64,000 bases of DNA from Dromaius novaehollandiae (lineage: Eukaryota > Chordata > Aves > Casuariiformes > Dromaiidae), in the NCBI RefSeq assembly GCF_036370855.1, contig NC_088098.1:143736721-143800720 (forward strand). Direction: 5' to 3'. The translations under genes were made by a program, and so were the position numbers. Under the pieces are notes generated by a model that was given only the letters and a program-made list of their open reading frames with translations, had not been told where the DNA came from and did no database searches. Shown here one piece after another: positions 1-12,026 of this stretch. The stretch's first letter is position 1, and each line of letters starts with the position of its first letter.

Positions 1-2364
1 TTGTCATTGATCTCTTTCTTCCATCCCCTTTGGATAAAGTCATTTCACCCTTCTCTGTACTTCACTGCACACAGTGAACTCAGGGAGTGCTGCTTTTGCA
101 TGAAAGTGTACAGCGACTCATCAAAGGCTGGAGACCAAACCCATAAAATTTTTATGACACCTGACCTGACGAGATTCCTGAACCTTGACTGAGATCCTCA
201 GAACCTATCCCTTTACCTGCCCAGGCCCATAAGCAAAACCTTCCCATGCCCAGCATGGTCACCATGACAGCTCAGGCAGCTTGGCACTTACTCCACAATG
301 AAGCCTGAGATCAGTTGCCATCATTTATTTCCCTATAGAAGAAAAATCAGGTGCTCAGCATCAAACTGCACTTTGTCTGTCTAGTGCTAAGTTACCTTGA
401 GCCACACAAGCAGTGTTTGACAGAGCTTGGAATACTCTGGATCTCACCCACTAATGTTTCTAAATGCTAAATTAACCTTCAATTCCAGATATGAAATTTC
501 CAGACAAGAAAGACCAAAAAAGGCTAACAGGTTCATTTGTATACCTCAGAATCTGGGGGTATTCACTTCTACTATCCTACAACAAGTATAATAGCAACAG
601 GAGAGTCCAGAGAAATGAATTTGATTAGATAGAGATATCAGTATGACAGCTATGATGAAATTATGCCTGCTTGGATAGAAGGCAAGTAACAGGAGATACA
701 ATACCAGCCTAGAAATAAATAACAGAAAGGCATTCCCTTTTATCCTCTCATAGCAGCAGAACAGTGTTCTGTTTAGACAGAATACACAGTCTAAACTAAA
801 AGGCAATGGACTGAAAATTGATTATAAAAAAGTAGTTTATTTATTTCATAAATATCCATAGAACTCACTGCTGTAAGATGTTATTATTGTTAACAGTCAA
901 TAAAAATAAACAAAAAAACAATAAAACTCCCAAATGACAAGCCATGCATATGGCTAATGAGAACATCCACTACAAAATAACAAACCACAAGATACTAACC
1001 TTTATCATACACAGCACAAAAGTTATTGCACAAGTGGTTGGACTTGCTTTATAATCCATCATGCCACACTGTCAGCCTTTTACACCACGGTCTGGGAACC
1101 CTACCTCTCAGCTGTTGACTATGAGCACCATCTCCTCCATAGCAAAGACCTATACTGCCTAACAGAGCCAAAGAGGTTCGTTTAAACTACACAGCCAGCA
1201 GTCCACAGCTGCTGGCTTATTAGCTGAACTAATAAACCAGCTTCAAGTTTTGCTTGCCATTTTTCCTGCAATACTTTCCAGCAATGACTTTGCTTCTCTG
1301 TCCCTGACAGGAGGAGCAACAGGGCAGAGTAAAGGTTATGTAGCTACCTGAGCTTCACGTTTTGTAATTTTTGTTTTCTAACTGGACCATTAACTTTGGG
1401 TTGTTGAGTGTCAGAGTTCTGTCTTTAAACCACATTGCTTCGTTAATATGCCCATCCTTGACATCAATAATATATATATATTTATAATAAATGAATGGTT
1501 CTCACTCTGAAATAATGTTCAAAGCAATGAATATTTCAAGTTATAGGAGAGTTAATGCATGGGGGGAGGGGCCGAATTTAGGAGAAGATAAGAGGAATGC
1601 AAAGGAAACAAAGAAAGAAAGACTCTTGGATTATCTCAGGATTATTTCAACAGAAATGCAGATAGAAAGTCTTTGTCACTGTAGACTATTTAAGGAGCTT
1701 CCTCATTTACTGCATGGGTTCTGCACTCTTCGTTTTGGGATCACCTGAAAGCATCCCTGGGATTATAAGCTCCTGGAGGGTCATCAAACATTATCTTAAT
1801 CACCTTCACTGCACTCCAGGTCTGCAAATCCCTTTGTGATGTTCCTGTTACCTCTAATTTTCAACTGTTTGACAATCAGGCTTCCCTGTGTTAAGCCTCC
1901 TTTCCCAGGCACCAGGTGGGACTGCAAGCTGTCTTCCATTGACATTGAGTCAGATTTGCTTTTTGTTAATAAAAGACCTTTTTCCTGTGCGTGTTCTTAG
2001 GCAGTGGAGAGATTATTCTCTTATATGACATAAAATTGTATGGGTCAGAAAGTCTTCTTGTGCATCAGAGGGTAGAATTGTTCCTCTTCTGCCAGAAGTG
2101 CTGCGTAATGATGGGTTGCCATGTGTGCCATAGAAGAAAGTAGTGTAATGTAAAGAGAGTAACAATACTTATTTGTGAAGAACGGAGTTGCACTGTGGTC
2201 ATTCTGTTCCCTGTTCTCCAGGATTTAGTGTGTTTTCATTAGAAGTATTTGAATATTCTGAAAGGTTTAAAACCCTTTATTAGACAATTACTATGCATGT
2301 ATAATATCTTTCATTCTCATCTCATCTCTCTTTTAGTACTTTCCTTTTTTTTTCTCTCTAACAG
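1..2364 (+). other. Arylsulfatase intron (no exon seen)
   Basis: I looked for the expected preceding sulfatase exon (the segment ending in a Gly-Ile-Tyr-Lys-Gly type motif) and did not find it, so it must lie before the window. The stretch is AT-rich, with a short (AT)n run near 1470-1490 and no recognisable repeat family. Open frames here are short and show no family motif. Confidence 0.6.
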
Positions 2365-2527
2365 GTGGAAAAGGAATGGGAGGCTGGGAAGGAGGGATCC
2401 GTGTCCCAGGAATAATTAGATGGCCAGGAGTGTTGCCTGCAGACATAGTTATCGATGAACTGACAAGCCTTATGGACATTTTCCCAACAGTGGTTCAGCT
2501 GGCTGGAGGGGCAGTGCCTCAGGACAG
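2365..2527 (+). CDS. Arylsulfatase coding exon A (sulfatase C-terminal core)
   Basis: The 163-nt exon lies between the acceptor ctctctaacag and the donor GTGCAA. It encodes the [11 protein letters not shown] strand of the sulfatase fold and the segment [15 protein letters not shown] ending in QDR. The last codon is split as AG|G with the next exon. The donor lacks the usual GTRAGT match, which is mildly weak. Confidence 0.93.
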
Positions 2528-5500
2528 GTGCAAAAGTTACTTCATAAACCATTTTTGCTTCCCTTTCTTGATTTAGAGAGAATATCATGCAGCCTAACAT
2601 TCACAGGTTAAATTCTGCTTGTTTCTAAACCGCATAGTTCTCTAGCTTTCTTTCTGCTTAGCTTTCCCTGTCTTGTATGATTTTATGGAAAAGGCAAAGG
2701 AAAACAATATGTTTTTAAAAGTGTCATTTACCTGAAGCCAGTTTTCTAATCACTGAGATCACCTGGTTGACTGGATCACTGGGATGGAATCATTTTCCAA
2801 GTCCCTTTCTTTTCTTAGGAACTTTTCATTATACTTTCCATGAAAAATCCACAGAGATTCACAAGGCTGGTTGGCCTTGTTAGAGTAAATAGGCTATGCC
2901 CTTTCGAAGAGTAGGAAGCTGGGTGTAGGGAGGGGCCCACACATGGCCTGCCTTTGGATGCCAGGAGGGGAGAAGTAGGCTCCTCAGTAGTAAGCAGTTC
3001 TGAGCATCTGTTAGACTCTTCTAAAGAGCAAATGAGAGAAGGGACCTGTTTGAGTTATGACGTATGGATAAACCATTTGAGCAAAAAGCACAAAAGTCCC
3101 TGCGTTGGGTAACTAAACCTGCAGTAACTCAATTAAGTAAGTAGAATAACTTCTTTTATGAAGCCCTGAGCTCACAAAGCTACTGGTGATTTCAGTTTCA
3201 GGCAGCCAAGTTTGAAAGGGTGAACCTTGCCTTCTCTGTGGTTATCACATACTTACTCCCAGGAAAATTACAGTAATGATAACTTATCTCTCTAGGATGT
3301 GTGTACTACTGTAAATGCACAAACTGCTAGTAACTACTAATCCTTTGTCTCCACCCATCCGCACAATTAAAAATCTCAGGGCTCATTAGCTAAATAGCAG
3401 CTTGTGTTATCAATGATGCTTGAAATCCTAATGCCACATATGTAGAGTGTGAGTATTGCTCACACTCCAACTACAAACTGAAATTCTTAAAACAGTTAGG
3501 TGACTTCCATTCTCTCCACCAGGGTAATTGATGGACGCTCCTTGCTGCCTTTACTGCAAGGCACAGTTCAGCACGAGTTCATGTTTCACTACTGTGGTGT
3601 GTTTTTGCACGCAGTGCGCTGGCACCAAAAGGACAGTGAGTATAAGCATTCCCTCTCCTGCCTATCAGAGGAGATGATGTAATGGCCTCTAGTTTCCAAC
3701 AGAGTAACAGGTTAAAAAAAACATTGGGGGTAAGTTTAGAACCTCAAAGTCTTAGTTCTTCTGCAAGATGCAGAAGGGCTGGGGTTTTAGCTCTCCTGAT
3801 TTCCCTGAGATGAAGGGTTCTGCTTTATGGGTAGCACGAAGAAGCTCCATATTGTTGTGTATCTATTGCTCTTGCTGTGAAAGTATTTGGTATCAGTTTG
3901 AGTGTAAGATTAGAAAAAAGGAACTGCACACACAGGGTCTTTATCTTAAGCAGTAGTTTGTTTATTTTCAATAGTCCTATGTTATTTTTTTCAGTTTTTC
4001 AGCTGTGGAATTAGGCAAGCTGACAGAAGCTATAATATTTTTCTTAGCTTTGAACAAGCACCCAATCTTTGCTGATGACACCTTCCATTAAGGTATAATT
4101 GAGAATGGGCTAGTGACTGGTAGCTGTGTCCTAATTCCTGTCCCAGCATGGAGGAAGGCATTTATGTAACCAAACACGAGTGTCTGCATCTGAGCTTATT
4201 GCTTTATTGTCACTGAAAAGAAATAGATGGTTATAGGGTGTGATTCATCACCTCCTCATGAAGACACCTGGGCCAAATCAGTCACCCCTAAAAGTGCCTG
4301 TTTCTCTCCATTGGCTGTAAAGGGAGCTGAGGATGACCAGATCAGATATAAAAATCTTCCTTGTATTAACTTAAAGTTAGTTGAGATGAATTGCCCCTTC
4401 TGTGACTGAATGATGTGAGAGTATGATTAAAGCTGATGAATTAGTGGTGATGCTGCATTCAACTTATTTCATTCAGCACAACTGGAGATTTGCAGAAGGC
4501 AATGGAGTAGGCTATATCTATCCATCTTCCCATCCTTCAGAGACTTGAATGAACCTCTTTAATTTCCATTTTGTTTTCTCTATGAAGTGAGAGAAGAAAT
4601 ACTGAGTTCTTGTGGAACTGCAATTAGATAATAGTTACAAAATCATAGGGCATTCTGCCATCTCCAGCTGTTCAAATTTAGCTGTTGTTATGTTGACAAT
4701 ATGCTGTCTGTTTGAACAGTACTGTCAGTACTCACCTTTTCTGAGATCATCTTAGGCAGCTCAGTGGGAAAACCCTCTTATGTCAAAGTGTTAATCGAGT
4801 AATCTTTCTCATACCATTCGCATCTTCTTTATGATACTTTCTGATACCATGATTAATAGTATCAAGCCAAGAATCTACTTGTTTTTCAAATACCCATTAG
4901 ATACTTGAAGACCACAAAACTTATTTGTACTTCCAAATGTTCCAGAACAGACTTCTCTATTCACCTAGAAACACACGAGTATTAGGATAACAGCTGAGAA
5001 CTTTGCAGTCTTTCATGTTGGCGCATAAATACATGCCAGGGTTGCAACACCAAACTTTTAATCACACTGCCACTTTAACCCTGGGGTCAGTGCCCAAGTT
5101 ATCGATGCACAGGTGGTGTCTAGGCATCACTTACCAAGTTCCACAGAAGCATCGCTCCTGAGCAGGAAGTCACTGAGCTTGGCCGATGGGGAACATGGAG
5201 GAAAGGGACAAAGACTAAATTGGAGAGACTGTGATGTTAGGTGCTGTGATGGAATTTCATTTTTAGATTCTTGATCCCCAGAGATAAATCTAGATACTTC
5301 TTCCAAGGGAAAATGTGTAAGGCATAGAATTCATACAGTACTTGAATTAATCCCTCCAGGGTGAGGTTCCAGAGCAGTGTACATACTGCTCAGGGGGAGA
5401 CATGTGGGAGGAAACACTGAGGTTTTGTGGGTTTTTTTTTTTTTTTTCTGAAATCCTTTTCTTCCATCGGCACTGACACTCCTCCCCAAGTGCTAGGAGA

Positions 5501-8500
5501 GGGCTTTTTTCCTTTGGGAACCTCAATTCTTTATTTTCTCTGGAGGGAAGAGGCCTATAAAATTTTTGTCTAAGAACTGAGAAAGGGATCATTTTTTTCT
5601 TTTAAAATACGGGCAAAAGAGATGCCACAACTGCCTCTCTTCTACCTATTAGCTCAGTGGCCAGATCTTTGCAACCCTACAGTCCACATATGTGTATCTC
5701 CCTCTGGCCACAGAGCATCCTTAGTGTAGCATGGAGAACAAAGGGAGTTGGGCAGAACTACTTGCAGGACTGCTGCTCAGCAGAGCCATCACAGCTAGGC
5801 ATTCTTGGTACCTGCAGCTTGCTTAGCTTGTTTCTTCTCCCAAGCTGGGGCTTTGTATGGACCCAGATAACTGTGCCTATCAAAGGAAGTGATCCCAGTG
5901 AGGGAATCACATTTGAACCACACAACACCAACAGTTTAGCAATCCCTAGTGGTTAGTCCCCTCAGGAGACAAAGGTGTTTGATTCCGTCCTCTGCTTGAG
6001 CAGATACAAAATATTCATCACCGCTAAAGCAACATGTGGAAATCACTAGACTGTATCGTTATTCCTCCTGTGAAAAGTGGGCCTCTCCAGCAATTATAAA
6101 TCCAGATTCATTGAGCCAATGCCAAAACTTAACAATTTGGGCATTCAGTTTCATTTTGGGGCTACCTCTGGTGTTTGCTGTCAGGACTTCATTCCTACAC
6201 AGCACATTAGCCTGGTAAAACACAGAAACGATGCCAGTGGGAGGGACTGGTGCTCTTACTCCTGTAAGCTCTTCTAACAGGCTGGGTCACACAGCTGAGT
6301 GTGCTTCACCTTTGCCTGCTGAAGGAGGGAAATGCATCACAGGGGAATGCTGTCGGCGTTGTGCTGTGCAGCTCAGCACATATACACATATATACACACA
6401 TATAGGCTTCCCTCCGGCCTAACTTTTACGAAGACCAGAGGGGCAGGTATGAAGCTCTCATTTTTGAACGTAGGTTTCTAGAGCAGCCCACCGGGGCCAG
6501 CGGTAGCTGCTTCCCTCCCACACGGCAGCCGGGGAAAAGACCAAGCGGAGCAGGCACGGGGAGGCGCGGCCAGGGAGGATGCGCAGCGCTGCCAACCGCG
6601 CAGCACCGCCAACCACCGCCGCTAACGGCCGTAACGGCCGCCTCGCACTCCAGGAGGGGGCAGCCTCAGGGGTGTCTCTGCGCGAGGCAAACATTAAATG
6701 AATGCTTCAGACAGATTTTTAACAAAAATAAAGTTTGCCTGGTACTTCGGGTCTGCTTAAAATCCCTGATTTTCAAGCTCCAGTTTTGAAGTGCCATATA
6801 TCAAAGGACACCCAAAATGTAAGGGTGCTGAGAGATCATGGCCCAGGCCCTCTGGAGGCCGAGGGGTGCCAGCCTGCCACACTGGGCTCCTCATGGAGCC
6901 CAACTCAGCTCATTTTGCTGGGATCCCTCACCTGGCCCACAACACCAGCATGGCTGTGAGCACAGAAGGTAAACATCCACAATAACCACATCCAAAGGAG
7001 GATTCCTTGCCCTCCCACCCCCACCCCCCAACTGTAGTGGCTTCATTTCCAGTTTGCTTTCAATGGCAGTGTCCATTTAAGCCACAACCTCAGCTCAGGT
7101 CTGGAGTTTTACTTCTATCACCAGCAGGGCCAGGCGTGGCCCGCACTCCAGGAGTGCTGTGTGCTGGAGCACTCCACAAGACCCACAGTTAGTGCACTGT
7201 GCAGAAATATGGGTTACTGTTTTAAATGTCTGTCTGTCTCTCTGCTCTCTCTCTGCACACACTCTCTTTCTCTCTGTATGTCTAATACTCAGCAGGCCAG
7301 AGAATGGGAGATTGAAAACTACAGTCCAGCTCTCAGAGCTGTCACGGGAGATGTGAGAGACTGAGGTTCAACTAATACAGCACAGCTCCAAGTTGGTCCC
7401 ACTCCAGAATGGCGAGGAGCTTGAGGCTTTATCATATCTAACTGAGTCAGTTCACCTGCTTGCATTACCTAAAACACAGCATGGATTAGAAACTCAAATC
7501 ACTGTTCTCAGAAATTTCTCTTCAATTTGTTTTATATAAACATAAATACATATATACATATATAGGACAAGAGGCAGCAGGCACAAACTGAAACACAGGA
7601 AGTTCCATCTGAACATACGAAAAAACTTCTTTACTGTGAGGGTAACAGAGCACTGACACAGGTTGCCCAGAGAGGTTGTAGAGTCTCCTTCCTTGGAGAT
7701 TTCAAAAGCCATTTGAACAAGGTCCTGGGCAATGTGCTCTAGGTGACCCTGCTTGAGCAGGGAGGTTGGACTAGATGATCTCCAGAGGTGCCAACCTCAA
7801 CCATTCTGTGATACACATTTGCCTAACAGAATAAGGTTTGTCCAGCTGCAGAGACTCCTGGAGAACATTCACTCCTGGAATGAGTTCCTGTTGCAGGAGC
7901 TCATACAGCCTTCAGACTGCTGCACCTCCCTAGTGGAATGGTAAATGCATATTCCATCAGCAGAGGCAGCCAGGGCACTTCGGACTGAAGAACTACTGTT
8001 CTCTCTCCCACCCTTTCACCTTTACAGATCATTCCTAATACGCCACACTAGCTAATGCAGACATAGATACAGTGTGAAGGGGTGTGGGGGGGCAGGAGGC
8101 TGCCTGTGTTCCTATGAAACTATGAGCACAGCTAGATTTCACAGGCATGCCTTTCTACAATTTTCCCATTAAGAGACAACTGCTGGGGGTGGGAGTTGAA
8201 AAAAATGAATGTTCTACATATTTATAACCAATCGCAATACCTTAATGGAATGTGCACTGAGTTAAATAAGGAGGCAGCAAAACAAATTAACCTTCTTAAT
8301 GCAAGCTAGAATTAAAAAAAGCTATATGAAAATATAGATATATTTTTATGTATTTATATATGAATATATATATATCTTATGATAAGATATGATATCTTAT
8401 GATACCCATATCTTGTATAAACATCAGCCATTAAGGTGTTGATGAGCAGGCATATTTAAAACCCAAAATTTAGCCTCTCAAAATGTAGCTAAGTGAAAGA

Positions 8501-11500
8501 CTGGCTAATCAAATATTACTGTTTGGCTAAACTTTCAGCCAAGACTGAAATTCTCATCCTTTGTTCACACTGTTCTTCCTTTCTACCGGGCAGGCAGACT
8601 TTTTAAGAGTCTGTTTTAGTCTTCTCATAGTTGTGCTCATTTAAAAGTGTATTGCATTCACATTACATATTTAATATCTGTTCATTTCTATCTATTGCAT
8701 AGGCCAGATACAAAGCCATTGTGTCTTGATGTCATCCAGGCAGGACTCATCAATTAAGTCCTTCACTGAAGCCAGAAGAATCCTTTGTCTTTATGTTAAA
8801 GAGTCCTTTCCTCTACTACAGCACAAAAAGGCTTATTAGTGACAGTCTGTTTCCTTCTGCTCGTTAAATTGATTGATTGTTACCAGATGGGCCTGAGAGA
8901 TATTTGGATTGAAGAAGCAGGTTTTCTTTCCTTTGGACATATTACATTAACATGTTGCCCTAACATTCACATACATCCTTCAAATTCTGTCAGAGCTAAT
9001 TCCCTTCAAGTTTTATATCCCCCTTTGCATCTTGGAGATGACTGAAACCCTGCTGGTTCCATCAGTGCTGTTTTCTACCACCACCTTTTTTTTTTTTTTT
9101 TTTTTTTTTTGGATCTCTTTTAAACTCAGCTGTCTATTCAGTTCACCAACATGGGTTAATTACAATTGGCCTCACTGTATCCTTGGGTATGAACTAACAA
9201 GGACCTAGCTGTCTCCCACTCTGCAACTCCAGTAATTATTTGCAGCTGTGAAAAGTGGATGTGAAAATGTTGCTAAATCAGACTAATTCTCCCCAGATAC
9301 ACTATATAGCAATTCAGAGAAGTGAGTATAGACTATGAGGAATTCAGCTCAACTATTACAGGAAAAAGAAATAAGTGACTACTTTGTTTTTTCTGACTGC
9401 TGATCACATGAATTGCTAGATATAGCTACAGATAGAAAGATATCTGTCCATCTCTCATTTGTCTATTAAATAGTCATTCTGGCTATACTATCAATAGCAG
9501 ACTAGAGCCACCTAACCAGAAGCATGCAAATGACTCACAGAATACTTTTCCTAACTCTTTGTCACAAGTGCATGTGCTACATGACCAACAGACATAAAAG
9601 CCCCATCTCATGCTGGGGAAGCCTGATGTGATAGAGGATGCTTGCATTTTTGTCAAATGACAAATGCACTTTTAGTCACAAGACAGAGAAAGGCTGAAGC
9701 AGAAGGACAGGGAGCATATCCCAGCCAGTGGCAAAGCGCATACCCAAACAGAGCTGAGGAGTACATAGTCATAGTAAGCTATAAGGAACAGTGAGCCTAT
9801 TTCATTTATAGAATCCAGCTTCTGCATCTTTCCTCTCACATTTTCAGAAGTGGAGACATGTAAATCTATAACATTATGCAAAAACATTTCAGAACCATTG
9901 AGACAGCATCCCTCCGCAGGAACCCAGAAGCTTAGCTTAGCAGCAAGTAGAAGCCACAGAGTGGAAATAAATAGACAGCCAATCAGCCTGCCACTGGAGA
10001 TTTTAAAAGATTATCTGTGCTTTAATATCTGTTTTTGGTTTCTCTCTACATTTAAGAAGTTTTTTTATTTATTAATAAAATACATCCTGGTGTAGTTAAC
10101 ATGACACAGAAGAACAAAGTTGCAGACTCCCAGTCATAGAGAACAGGTCAGGGTACAACAGAAGAACAGGTCAGCAGATTCCATTGAACCAAAAAGAAAA
10201 CGCCATGTAGGCAGAACAAAAATGTCAGCTTTTTGTGCTCAGTGCATTACAGAAATGTCTGCAAATGTTGAATGTCCCCTTTCCTTTCCTCTTTCAGACA
10301 CAGTGTCTAATCCCTGTCTTCTTGGTGGGCATATCTTCTGCCTCATCTTGGAATGAGTTCAGTGTAGTGCTTTCTAACCAGAGTGAGGAATGGGGAGAAA
10401 AGGAAGGAAGAAACAAAGGGAAGGAAAATTCAGCTGTTGAGCTGCATTCCAATTTAGTCCAAGCCCCTTATCATTTTTCATCATAAGCCAGACTCTTAGC
10501 ATAGTCTCCTTTTATTTCCTTCTAATTCTTCAGTGCTGTTCGAATTACAGATCTGCATTTGGAAACCCAGTGTGTCCATACAACGGCTTGCTAAAATACA
10601 AGATGTAAAGCTGCAATCTAGCTGTTCATCATGTTAACTTAAAAACTATACTCCAGATTTTGTTGGTTTTGTGGCCTGCAAATAATACCCTGTTTGAAAG
10701 TGTGCTACTTGAGCATGGAAATAAGCTGTGATCAGTTCCCACCCAGGTGCTCTTCTTTGCTCAGATATACAGAGCCAAGAGAAGAACCTACCAGTACCTA
10801 CACCCAGAAGTCAAGTGATACATCCTCTGTTTTTCCCCCAGGAGGCATGTGGGGTTCAAAATGGACACCGCAAAGGAGCAGAGACTCAAAATATTAGACC
10901 TAGCTATCCAGATAGTATATATGGCCCAGTAAGCAGCCAAAGCCTGGGCAGGCCTGTGAGCCACAGAAACCATTCTGAATCCCTGCCTTTTGGCCAGCTC
11001 CCTTTCTGCCAAATGTAATAGCCACGGCATATGCTTGCCCTAGGAACAACAAAGCAGATGTAACTTAAAACATTAACCAATCTTTTAGGGACCTTCCCTG
11101 ACTCCTAATGCCATTAAACTGATAAAATGCGCTTCTTTCATACCAGGTGGCACTGTGTGGAAAGCTCATTACACTACTCCAGTATTCCAACCAAAGGATT
11201 CTGGAGGCTGTTTCAGAAGAGGAATTTGCCCATGTTTCAGGGATGGTATAACCCATCATGACCCTCCATTGCTGTTTGATCTCTCACAAGACCCTTCAGA
11301 GACCCATCCTCTATCAGCTGACACCGAGCCCTTGTTTGACACCATTATAAGGAGAATAGGAAACGCCGTAGAAGAGCATCGTAAGACGCTGACTCCAGTC
11401 CCACAGCAACTGTCTCATTACAATAATATGTGGAAGCCATGGCTGCAGCCATGCTGTGGGACATTCCCATCCTGTTGGTGTGATAAAGAAAGCAACAAGG

Positions 11501-11517
11501 CAGAGGATATACTTTAA
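2365..11517 (+). CDS. Arylsulfatase, ARSD/ARSL/ARSH/STS type (3' part, three coding exons)
   Basis: This is the C-terminal part of a sulfatase that cleaves sulfate esters in the ER/Golgi or lysosomal system. Coding exons are 2365-2527, 3523-3635 and 11147-11517, giving 215 residues before TAA at 11515-11517. Splice phases agree throughout: a codon is split 1/2 at the entry to the first exon, then AG|G (Arg), then A|GT (Ser). The first exon carries the family block [15 protein letters not shown] followed by RWPGVLP and [10 protein letters not shown]. The second carries DGRSLLPLL and FHYC..LHAVRWH. The last carries [15 protein letters not shown] and the Cys-rich WKPWLQPCC tail seen in the X-linked ARS cluster. 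The catalytic Cys (formylglycine) exons are upstream of the window. The gene is convergent with GYG2, the position ARSD holds in human Xp22.33, so ARSD is the best synteny guess. Sequence recalled from memory cannot separate ARSD, ARSL and ARSH. The family is certain; the paralogue is not. Confidence 0.93.
2528..3522 (+). other. Arylsulfatase intron, 995 nt
   Basis: The intron has a GT start and an AG end, with a pyrimidine tract tctctccaccag before the acceptor. Nothing else is recognised in it. Confidence 0.8.
3523..3635 (+). CDS. Arylsulfatase coding exon B
   Basis: The 113-nt exon lies between the acceptor tctccaccag and a consensus donor GTGAGT. It encodes [13 protein letters not shown], then EFMFHYC and AVRWHQKD, which match the STS-family segment that contains DGR..L.PLL and FHYC. 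It ends one base into a Ser codon completed at 11147. Confidence 0.92.
5432..5447 (+). repeat. T16 homopolymer
   Basis: A run of 16 T on the plus strand in the arylsulfatase last intron, preceded by GTGGG. Confidence 0.9.
6480..6680. promoter_or_regulatory. Orphan CpG-rich block inside the arylsulfatase intron
   Basis: About 200 bp of GC-rich, CpG-dense sequence sits in otherwise AT-rich intron. It contains two TAACGG elements (6623-6628 and 6632-6637), which fit the MYB site YAACKG, and a near-perfect palindrome GGCCGTAACGGCC. CpG density like this is normally kept only at unmethylated promoters or is brought by a young GC-rich insert. No start exon with recognisable coding potential is attached. 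It could be an alternative or noncoding promoter, an enhancer, or a repeat fragment. Confidence 0.45.
7563..7813 (+). mobile_element. CR1 non-LTR retrotransposon, 3' end (5'-truncated)
   Basis: The stretch closely follows the 3' end of the chicken repeat 1 family, including GGCACAAACTGAAACACAGG, TTACTGTGAGGGTAACAGAG, GTTGCCCAGAGAGGTTGT and GGTTGGACTAGATGATCTCC. It ends in CCATTCTGTGATAC, the typical 3' terminus with an ATTCTGTGAT-like short repeat. It lacks the reverse transcriptase, as most copies do because of 5' truncation. It lies in sense with the host gene and is the strongest single clue that the genome is avian (or another sauropsid). Confidence 0.92.
8325..8412. repeat. AT-rich low-complexity patch with local repeats
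   Basis: The patch is dominated by TATATA and ATATTT runs and contains the unit ATCTTATGAT twice, around 8375-8402, separated by AAGATATGAT-like sequence that can also pair back. It has no coding content. Confidence 0.65.
9086..9110 (+). repeat. T25 homopolymer
   Basis: An uninterrupted run of 25 T on the plus strand. It could be a microsatellite or the reverse-complement poly-A tail of a retroposed sequence on the minus strand, but no recognisable body is attached. Confidence 0.9.
11147..11517 (+). CDS. Arylsulfatase terminal coding exon
   Basis: Coding starts after the acceptor cttctttcataccag and runs to TAA at 11515-11517. It encodes [11 protein letters not shown], a Cys-containing loop ([12 protein letters not shown]), the invariant [15 protein letters not shown], an acidic/helical stretch, and the tail [10 protein letters not shown] followed by three further Cys/Trp-rich turns. 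The long final intron before it (7511 nt) is unusual next to the 995-nt preceding intron. Confidence 0.95.
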
Positions 11518-12020
11518 CACCAAAATCAAAGAAGGACTAGCTCAAAAAAAGAAGAAAAAAAGGATATAATTTTCACATTCAAATTACTTCAATCTAAATA
11601 CAGAGATCTGGTTCAAATTACACTGGAATAAGTGAAAGGGACATTTCTGATGCCTTTTGTTCAGCCTTTTCAATAAGCCTGTAGTTAAAAAAAAGACAAA
11701 AACCTCTCCAAACATATTCTACCTAAGGGTCACCTGTATAATCTGTCCCTCAAGTGCATCATTCTGGATTAAGTGCCCAGATAGTGAACCAGAATTTCTT
11801 TCCTTGCTGATTTTAAATTCAAGTAAGTTATTGATGATAGCAGATCAAACCTTAAGGACAGCTGTTTGTACAAGTAATATGCTTGTTAAGGCAACAGGCC
11901 TGAGCCCAGGAGGAGATGCCACTTCAGGCTGTTTCTTTTTACTATAAAAACTGTCTTGTATATAAAAACAAAATTGTGCATTTGGTTTGGAAACATACCA
12001 AAACACATTAGCTTCTAAGA

Positions 12021-12026
12021 AATAAA
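12021..12026 (+). terminator. Candidate polyadenylation signal of the arylsulfatase
   Basis: An AATAAA hexamer lies about 500 nt after the stop codon and is the first canonical signal downstream on this strand. A second AATAAA is at 12372-12377. Which one is used cannot be told from sequence alone. Confidence 0.4.

Larger units (their letters stand above)
3636..11146 (+). other. Arylsulfatase last intron, 7.5 kb
   Basis: The intron contains a T16 run at 5432-5447, a CpG-rich block at about 6480-6680, a CR1 3' end at 7563-7813, an AT-rich patch at about 8325-8400 and a T25 run at 9086-9110. The remainder is unremarkable and no sulfatase exon is needed to close the reading frame. Confidence 0.75.

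Noticed and set aside
2358-2600. Open frame on the minus strand over arylsulfatase exon A
   Set aside because: It is the antisense shadow of the conserved sulfatase coding exon.
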